A DNA stretch of 44,314 nt from the NCBI GenBank assembly GCA_032718475.1, contig JAUCBJ010000828.1, positions 1-44,314 of the forward strand, given 5' to 3'. The position numbers were made by a program, and so were the translations under genes. The DNA comes from Nemertoderma westbladi. Taxonomy: Eukaryota; Xenacoelomorpha; Nemertodermatida; Nemertodermatidae. The notes under the pieces are model-generated. The model saw nothing but the letters and a program-made list of their open reading frames with translations. It was not told the origin of the DNA and did not search any database. This document shows positions 38,588 to 44,314 of this stretch, in pieces (the first letter of the stretch is position 1; each line of letters opens with the position of its first letter).

Positions 38588-38855
38588 TTATTTATTCAAT
38601 TGTTTCTAGCCCAACAATTTTTTCGCGCACCAACCAACCATATTATGTACCGGTACTTTTTTTCAGTTCGGGGAACTGCAGAATTGTATGACAAATATGA
38701 ATGCAAAATCGAAACAATGGCCTGAAATTATCCTATTCGAATTCGGATAATTTCGGGAAGCCTAGAAGGATCTCATTTCCTCTGTCCGCGTTCGCTCGAC
38801 CTAGTAGTAGTAGTAGTAGTATCCTAATCGGGATAAAGGGGATAAATAACCTAAT
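38588..38855. other. Downstream region of the Rho-like gene
   Basis: Non-coding, about 270 bp between the foldback element and the stop codon of the GTPase gene. It contains the inverted repeat at 38721-38757 and a (TAG)n run at about 38802-38820. A clear AATAAA polyadenylation signal was not found on the minus strand within this stretch. Confidence 0.55.
38721..38757. repeat. Inverted repeat 3' of the GTPase gene
   Basis: CCTGAAATTATCC (38721-38733) and GGATAATTTCGGG (38745-38757) pair over 13 bp with one mismatch (T opposite G). The 11-nt spacer contains the palindrome ATTCGAAT. It lies about 100 bp beyond the stop codon of the minus-strand gene and could be a 3' UTR hairpin or a relic of a small insertion. 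Confidence 0.75.
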
Positions 38856-39506
38856 TTATAGAACGCTACACTTAGATTGATTTCTTAATTTCTCCTGATT
38901 CTCTTGATATTTTAAAACGGCTCGAATTGATTCAATAAATACTCGATCAACACCTTCTCTAGTTAATGCCGAACATTCTACATATTTGCTGGCTTTGATG
39001 TCTGCCGCGAGTACAACCCCTTGGGTATACGTTATATACGATTGTTTTTTACCACCTTGAGCCGTCTCCTCTTGTTTTTCTTTTCTGAGATCAAGTTTTG
39101 TTCCGACCAGCACAATAGTTGCGGTCGGACAATGGTATTTCACTTCCGGGTACCATTTTTTTAGCACATTATTGTACGAGGCTGGACTAACAACCGAAAA
39201 ACAGAGGATGAATAAGTCTGTTTCGGGGTAGGACAAACGTCGCAAATTCTCGTATTCCTCTTGTCCCGCAGTGTCCCATAAGTTTAATATTACGGGGACA
39301 TCGTCAACAGTTGCGTGGGCGGAGTAGTTGTCGAACAGTGTTGGAACATATTCTCCGGGGAAGTCGTTAGAGGTATAGGTTATAAGGAGACTCGTTTTAC
39401 CAATGGCTCCATCCCCAACAATAACGCATTTCATTACATTTTTCTGTAGACTTTTCGATGAGATTCTATTTTTAGATTCGCTGTATTGCGATTTCCTCTT
39501 GTTCAT
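38856..39506 (-). CDS. Rho-family small GTPase (Rac/Cdc42-like)
   Basis: A 216-residue protein encoded by one uninterrupted exon. Rho GTPases switch between GTP- and GDP-bound states at membranes to control actin and polarity. Visible motifs: P-loop GDGAIGKT (31-38), switch [10 protein letters not shown] (53-61, with the effector Thr56), DTAGQ (78-82, catalytic Gln82), TKLD (136-139), ECSAL (177-181), a Rho-type insert ([13 protein letters not shown]) and a CaaX box CSVL (213-216), whose final Leu predicts geranylgeranylation. All nucleotide-binding residues are intact. Unusual: about 24 extra residues before the first strand ([12 protein letters not shown]) and no polybasic stretch before CaaX. 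Met25 is an alternative start that would give near-standard length. No introns suggests a retrocopy or an intronless lineage. The exact subfamily is uncertain. Confidence 0.93.
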   Translation of the reverse strand: MNKRKSQYSESKNRISSKSLQKNVMKCVIVGDGAIGKTSLLITYTSNDFPGEYVPTLFDNYSAHATVDDVPVILNLWDTAGQEEYENLRRLSYPETDLFILCFSVVSPASYNNVLKKWYPEVKYHCPTATIVLVGTKLDLRKEKQEETAQGGKKQSYITYTQGVVLAADIKASKYVECSALTREGVDRVFIESIRAVLKYQENQEKLRNQSKCSVL

Positions 39507-39518
39507 TACTAATTACTC

Positions 39519-39535
39519 CTGTTGAAACAAAGTCG
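39519..39535 (-). other. Possible 3' splice site just upstream of the GTPase start
   Basis: On the minus strand CTTTGTTTCAACAG ends 12 bp before the ATG, a plausible acceptor with a short T-rich tract. If real, the gene has a non-coding 5' exon and a 5' UTR intron that would contain or lie near the 26-bp satellite. This is a motif-level suggestion only. Confidence 0.35.
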
Positions 39536-39626
39536 TGCATTAAAACATATATTTATGTAATATAAATAAATGAAACAAAATGACAAAAATAGACCTATTT
39601 AGATCCGGCCGGGCTGGAAATATAAT

Positions 39627-40078
39627 TTTCGTGTGGTACTACGGTAGGTACTGTACGTGTGGTACTACGGTAGGTACTGTACGTGTGGTACTTCGGTAGG
39701 TACTGTCCGTGTGGTACTACGGTAGGTACTGTACGTGTGGTACTACGGTAGGTACTGTACGTGTGGTACTACGGTAGGTACTGTACTACGGTAGGCACTG
39801 TACGTGTGGTACCACGTTAGGTACTGTCCGTGTGGTACTACGGTAGGTACTGTACGTGTGGTACTACGGTAGGTACTGTACGTGTGGTACTACGGTAGGT
39901 ACTGTACTACGGTAAGTACTGTACTACGGTAGGTACTGTACGTGTGGTACTACGGTAAGTACTGTACTACGGTAGGTACTGTACGTGTGGTACTACGGTA
40001 GGTACTGTACGTGTGGTACTACGGTAGGTACTGTACGTGTGGTACTACGGTAGGTACTGTACTACGGTAGGTACTGTA
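39627..40078. repeat. Satellite F: 26-bp unit, about 17 copies
   Basis: The unit CGTGTGGTACTACGGTAGGT + ACTGTA repeats with a shorter form lacking CGTGTGGTA (CTACGGTAGGTACTGTA). The array starts about 120 bp upstream of the GTPase start codon, that is in its promoter or 5' UTR intron region. Variants such as CCGTGTGG and CCACGTTAGG recur. Confidence 0.93.
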
Positions 40079-41000
40079 ACTTAAACAGGTTTTAATTTAG
40101 GAGCGATGGACGTTTCGGATAGAAAATTTCATGTGATTTTATTCATGCATTTTTAAAAATTGGTCCAAAAACTGGTGTAAACGTTGCGCCAACAACCGAC
40201 AGCAGACAACTACTGCAAATATGAAATTGCATGCAAACTTGGTTAATGAGTATCTTTTATTGTTTTGGTTATAATAACCTCACATAATAACATGCTCCTT
40301 TCCCTTAAATATTAGTTAACATTATTTAGCTTTGGTTGTTGGTTGTCTGTGTGTCGTTCACAGCACTAAAACGTACGAAATACATGCGATGGGTAGACAC
40401 GTTTTAATGTTCACATTATTTGGGTAATATATTACATAACATTTTTAGTCTATTGAGTTTTCAGTAGTGAATAAAAAACCACCCAAAAACTAATACATTC
40501 CTTCAACTAAAACAGTCCCGTAAGCCTACCTTTAAAACAGTAATTATTAATGAAAATACGAATGAAAAATTGTAGTACAATAATACATTGCATATTACCT
40601 AGAAATATTGTAAATATGGTTGATTCTAAAAAAATATAACAAATATTATAACATTCAATCCATTACTGTAATGTATAGGGCCTAATAGTTTAATAGTCTA
40701 ATCATAAACCAAATTAGTAGAAGTGGGATACTATTCCTCGCTCTGTTCAAAGTACAGTTTAAGTTAATTTATGAATGCAATAAATCTGGTGGCAGATTAA
40801 TAGTCAGGAATTTAATTGTATCAGTAGTGTAGTGTATCAGAGTGTAGGTCTAACATCCATAATATCTGATTACTGTACCATATAAACCCCATGAAGACAG
40901 GATGGAATTTGCAAATTGATCATTAGACTAAATCGAGTAATTTCTATACCGATCAGACACATCCACATCCTTTATGACAACCATATGGGGAGGCGTGAGA
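40079..41000. other. AT-rich DNA with one satellite C monomer
   Basis: No gene is recognised. About 40255-40322 (TTTATTGTTTTGGTTATAATAA ... GCTCCTTTCCCTTAA) is a single diverged monomer of satellite C, 6.6 kb from its array, in circular permutation. Confidence 0.6.
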
Positions 41001-41125
41001 TGGGAGGGGGGGGGGGGGGGGGGATTATTGTACAGAGTTACCCAGTGTCGCAAGACGCAAAAGTCGCAGCCTCATTATTCAGGTACCTACTTGACGCCCC
41101 CTAACCCCCCCCCCCCCCCCTCCCA
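41001..41125. repeat. Poly-G/poly-C inverted repeat
   Basis: TGGGA + 18 G (41001-41023) and 16 C + TCCCA (41105-41125) are inverted copies of one 21-23 bp sequence around an 81-bp spacer. It could form a long GC hairpin, and the G run could form a quadruplex. Run lengths in the assembly may be inexact. Confidence 0.85.
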
Positions 41126-41376
41126 AAAAAAAACCTTTTTTTCTACAAATCTTAATAATACAGTACTAATTAATAATAATATTTTTTTTAAATAAAATTA
41201 ATAATAATTACATGGGATTTGAAACAGAGATAGTTTCACCTCCCTCATCCTTAGTGGGTGGGCTAGAATTTATACTGTAATTTGCTTTCTTTCTTCATTT
41301 ACAAGCGTTTAAAAAGGGTGAAAAGGGTGTCTCAATAGATATTTGCACCAGCGAAAGTAAAACGAAATAGCACGAA
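41126..41376. other. AT-rich spacer, no gene seen
   Basis: Non-coding DNA between the poly-C run and the 33-bp array. An A-run follows the C-run directly. Confidence 0.5.
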
Positions 41377-42835
41377 TAGGCCTACATACATATACTGTAC
41401 ATTATACAATAGGCCTACATACATATACTGTACATTATACAGTAGGCCTACATACATATACTGTACATTATACAATAGGCCTACATACATATACTGTACA
41501 TTATACAGTAGGCCTACATACATATACTGTACATTATACAGTAGGCCTACATACATATACTGTACATTATACAGTAGGCCTACATACATATACTGTACAT
41601 TATACAGTAGGCCTACATACATATACTGTACATTATACAGTAGGCCTATACATATACTGTACATTATACAGTAGGCCTACATACATATACTGTACATTAT
41701 ACAATAGGCCTACATACATATACTGTACATTATACAATAGGCCTACATACATATACTGTACATTATACAATAGGCCTACATACATACACTGTACATTATA
41801 CAATAGGCCTACATACATATACTGTACATTATACAGTAGGCCTACATACATATACTGTACATTATACAATAGACCTACATACATATACTGTACATTATAC
41901 AATAGGCCTACATTACATATACTGTACATTATACAATAGGCCTACATACATATACTGTACATTATACAATAGGCCTACATACATATACTGTACATTATAC
42001 AGTAGGCCTACATACATATACTGTACATTATACAGTAGGCCTACATACATATACTGTACATTATACAATAGGCCTACATACATATACTGTACATTATACA
42101 GTAGGCCTACATACATATACTGTACATTATACAGTAGGCCTACATACATATACTGTACATTATACAGTAGGCCTACATACATATACTGTACATTATACAG
42201 TAGGCCTACATACATATACTGTACATTATACAATAGGCCTACATACATATACTGTACATTATACTGTACAGTAGGCCTACATACATATACTGTACATTAT
42301 ACAGTAGGCCTACATACATATACTGTACATTATACAATAGGCCTACATACATATACTGTACATTATACAGTAGGCCTACATACATATACTGTACATTATA
42401 CAGTAGGCCTACATACATATACTGTACATTATACAGTAGGCCTACATACATATACTGTACATTATACAGTAGGCCTACATACATATACTGTACATTATAC
42501 AGTAGGCCTACATACATATACTGTACATTATACAATAGGCCTACATACATATACTGTACATTATACAGTAGGCCTACATACATATACTGTACATTATACA
42601 ATAGGCCTACATACATATACTGTACATTATACAGTAGGCCTACATACATATACTGTACATTATACAATAGGCCTACATACATATACTGTACATTATACAA
42701 TAGGCCTACATACATATACTGTACATTATACAGTAGGCCTACATACATATACTGTACATTATACAGAAGGCCTACATACATATACTGTACATTATACAGA
42801 AGGCCTACATACATATACTGTACATTATACAGTAG
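41377..42835. repeat. Satellite G: 33-bp unit, about 44 copies
   Basis: The unit TAGGCCTACATACATATACT + GTACATTATACAG is highly uniform, with CAGTAGG and CAATAGG subtypes. GTAGGCCTAC in the first subtype is a perfect palindrome. 33 is a multiple of three, so long minus-strand frames with an 11-residue repeat (LLYNVQYMYVG) stay open. They are interrupted by rare indels and are not considered proteins. Confidence 0.95.
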
Positions 42836-43634
42836 CAATAAATAATATGTCAAACTATAATAGTCAATATTAAAACTTATAAATACTTAGAAACATTAAC
42901 TACATATAATGACACAGATAACTATTAATATAAAGATAGGTGAGTGTACAGTAGGTAAATATAGAAATAGAGGACAACTTATATAATAACGTACAGTGTG
43001 TATATAGGTACGTCCCGTCTCATAAGTATGTCTTACAGGTTAGATGACATCAAAATAATATTAACTACTGTAATTATCTGTTTGCTACTGTATGCTATAC
43101 ATGGTACTGTAGTAGACGGTAAGTCGAAAATTAAATATCAAGATACCATAAAAAAATGTATTAATATATACTGTATATAAGTTTCCTATTTGTACAGGTA
43201 TAAAAAAAGTAGGTCTAGGGATAAGATCACTTATACAGTAGTACTAGTAGAACTGTTGTCGTCCCAGCACCTTAAACATTGCGAAGTCTCTATAACAAAC
43301 CGTGAAGGACCAACGGCTTTCAGTAGAATCTGGAGACGGCTAGACTATATAAGAAGCCATCCTGTCAAAAAAATGGTAAAAGTGAAAGAAGTGGTGAAAA
43401 TTTTAAAAACCAAGAAACGGCTGATTTTATTAATTATTATTATTATTAATTATTATTATTATATTATTATAAATGATCAAATTCAAAAATATTTTACAAA
43501 TTTTGTAAGTAAAACTCAAACAGGTACATAAAATAAATCTACTTAATTATTTATTTGCCCCGAAAATACATTATTGTAGGCCTAGTGTAGACAAAAAGTA
43601 TTATGCGCACTTAAATGTGGGGGATTACTTTATT

Positions 43635-43636
<2 letters not shown>
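42836..43636. other. AT-rich DNA, no confirmed gene
   Basis: Open frames of 60 and 113 codons on the plus strand (42998-43180 and 43190-43531) lack recognisable domains; the second ends in a low-complexity Ile/Tyr run from an ATT/TAT repeat. A weak two-exon candidate is listed separately. Confidence 0.45.
43028..43241 (+). CDS. Weak candidate: two-exon small secreted-type peptide
   Basis: An ATG at 43028 opens a frame with a hydrophobic signal-like segment (IILTTVIICLLLYAIHG). It is followed by a consensus donor (GACG|GTAAGT, 43118/43119) and, after a 79-bp possible intron, an acceptor (TTTGTACAG, ends 43197). Joining them keeps frame to a TAG at 43239-43241 and gives a product of about 44 residues with a short basic, amphipathic-looking end. 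Splice motifs this short occur by chance in AT-rich DNA, and no family is recognised. Confidence 0.15.
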
Positions 43637-43669
<33 letters not shown>

Positions 43670-43677
43670 GGGGGGGG
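43637..43677 (+). repeat. Poly-G run (32 G, T, 8 G)
   Basis: An uninterrupted run of 32 G, one T, then 8 G, in AT-rich surroundings. It has strong quadruplex potential. The true length is uncertain because such runs are hard to sequence. Confidence 0.9.
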
Positions 43678-44235
43678 TCGGGTCTAAATCGGTTAATGTA
43701 CACGGTTTCACCATGCAATACGCTCCTTATCGGTACGGTATTTCGGAAAAAGGGTCACTCGTAAGTCACTGAGTTCACACTGGCGAAAATGTTCAACCAG
43801 GAGAAATTCTGTGTGGTCGTCGTAATCAGGAACAGCCTGCGCTCTAAAATTCCTTTATTGTTCCTCTATGTTTGTTCATGCGTTCTCTAAGGCTCTGCCA
43901 TGTCTGTGCCAAGTAAAATTGATCCGGATGTGAACAACAGCAAATAATGTAGAGTAGACTAGTTGATGGACAGTTGACAGTTAAACGAACCTACAATTCG
44001 TTCCCCCCAAGGTTTGTGTATTTAATATACTGTATATATAATGTGTATATAATAATGTGTATTTAATTTTGTGTATTTGTGTGATTAATATTAATATTCA
44101 GAACATACTGTATGATAGGTTCGTTTACTAATTATTAAACTGATGAGTATAATAACAAGAGAAGCGAGCAATGCTAAGAAACGAGTGCCGGAAAATACTC
44201 AGAAAATTTAATGCGGTGGTAAGGCTACTCTTTTA
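43678..44235. other. Gene-free DNA before LINE copy 3
   Basis: No open frame or domain is recognised. It contains AT-rich tracts with a repeated TGTGTATATAA word at about 44030-44070. Confidence 0.5.
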
Positions 44236-44314
44236 TTAGACTTTGTCTGCGTGCTAGCAGAACAACGAAATCTGCCTTGCCGCGGCATGACTGGTCCTCT
44301 CTGTTGCAACAGCC
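44236..44314 (+). mobile_element. RTE-like LINE, copy 3, cut by the window edge
   Basis: From about 44246 to the end the sequence TGCGTGCTAGCAGAACAACG onward is the reverse complement of 4140-4076 in LINE copy 1, essentially identical over about 65 bp. So a third plus-strand copy starts here in the endonuclease-RT linker. Ten further bases upstream match loosely, and the 5' end is probably truncated near 44236. Confidence 0.85.

Noticed and set aside
38396-38725. 109-codon plus-strand frame across the right inverted repeat
   Set aside because: Most of it is transposon arm sequence and the matching left arm has no equivalent frame. Considered chance.
41332-42853. Long minus-strand repeat proteins over satellite G
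   Set aside because: Unit length is a multiple of three and lacks stops, so long frames arise automatically. There are no unique ends, no start context and no domain.
43190-43531. 113-codon plus-strand frame
   Set aside because: Starts at a splice-like AG, ends in a low-complexity Ile/Tyr run from an ATT/TAT microsatellite, and shows no family similarity.

Overview
The window is animal nuclear DNA. It contains a eukaryotic Rho/Rac-type GTPase ending in a CaaX box, several classes of metazoan retroelement, two tRNA-derived SINEs and long minisatellite arrays, all in an AT-rich background. The frequent TAGGCCTA, ACCGGT and TACTGTA words and the mix of BEL/Pao, gypsy, RTE/CR1-like and restriction-endonuclease LINEs suggest a marine invertebrate, possibly a deuterostome such as an echinoderm. 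That placement is an inference and I cannot name a species. There are no bacterial operons, CRISPR arrays or rRNA genes.

Region 1 (about 1.36-24.6 kb) is a nested stack of retroelements. The backbone is a decayed minus-strand BEL/Pao LTR retrotransposon. Its 5' LTR lies at 21260-22323, its leader holds a solo LTR of the same family flanked by a 5-bp target duplication, its very long gag runs from 18370 down to about 14507, its protease lies at 12973-13263, and its RT, RNase H and integrase run from about 8397 to 4738. A plus-strand LINE (8405-12962) is inserted between protease and RT. It encodes, in one frame broken by two TGA codons, a Ulp1-type cysteine protease, a zinc finger, an RT and a restriction-like endonuclease, the NeSL/Utopia-type architecture. 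The 3' end of the BEL element is cut by a minus-strand RTE-like LINE (1363-4737) that carries an internal 590-bp tandem duplication. A second, deleted copy of that LINE lies on the plus strand at 22809-24436, and a third begins at the right window edge.

Region 2 (24.6-28.5 kb) holds a gypsy-type gag-protease fragment fused to the 5' part of a CR1-like LINE on the other strand, and a LINE-tail-like sequence.

Region 3 (28.5-42.8 kb) is dominated by seven tandem arrays with units of about 49, 36, 67, 59, 39, 26 and 33 bp. The 39-bp array is the core of a foldback element with about 265-bp terminal inverted repeats that carry CCAAT and CRE motifs. Single monomers of the 67-bp and 59-bp arrays are scattered elsewhere in the window. 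Two tRNA-derived SINEs sit at 30.8-31.4 kb. The only convincing host gene is the single-exon minus-strand Rho/Rac-like GTPase at 38856-39506, between the foldback element and the 26-bp array.

Region 4 (42.8-44.3 kb) is AT-rich DNA with a long poly-G run, one very weak candidate two-exon small secreted-peptide gene and the start of LINE copy 3.

Apart from the GTPase, nearly all coding sequence is retroelement-derived and broken by frameshifts and stops. The window therefore records a history of insertions and satellite growth, not a set of cooperating genes.
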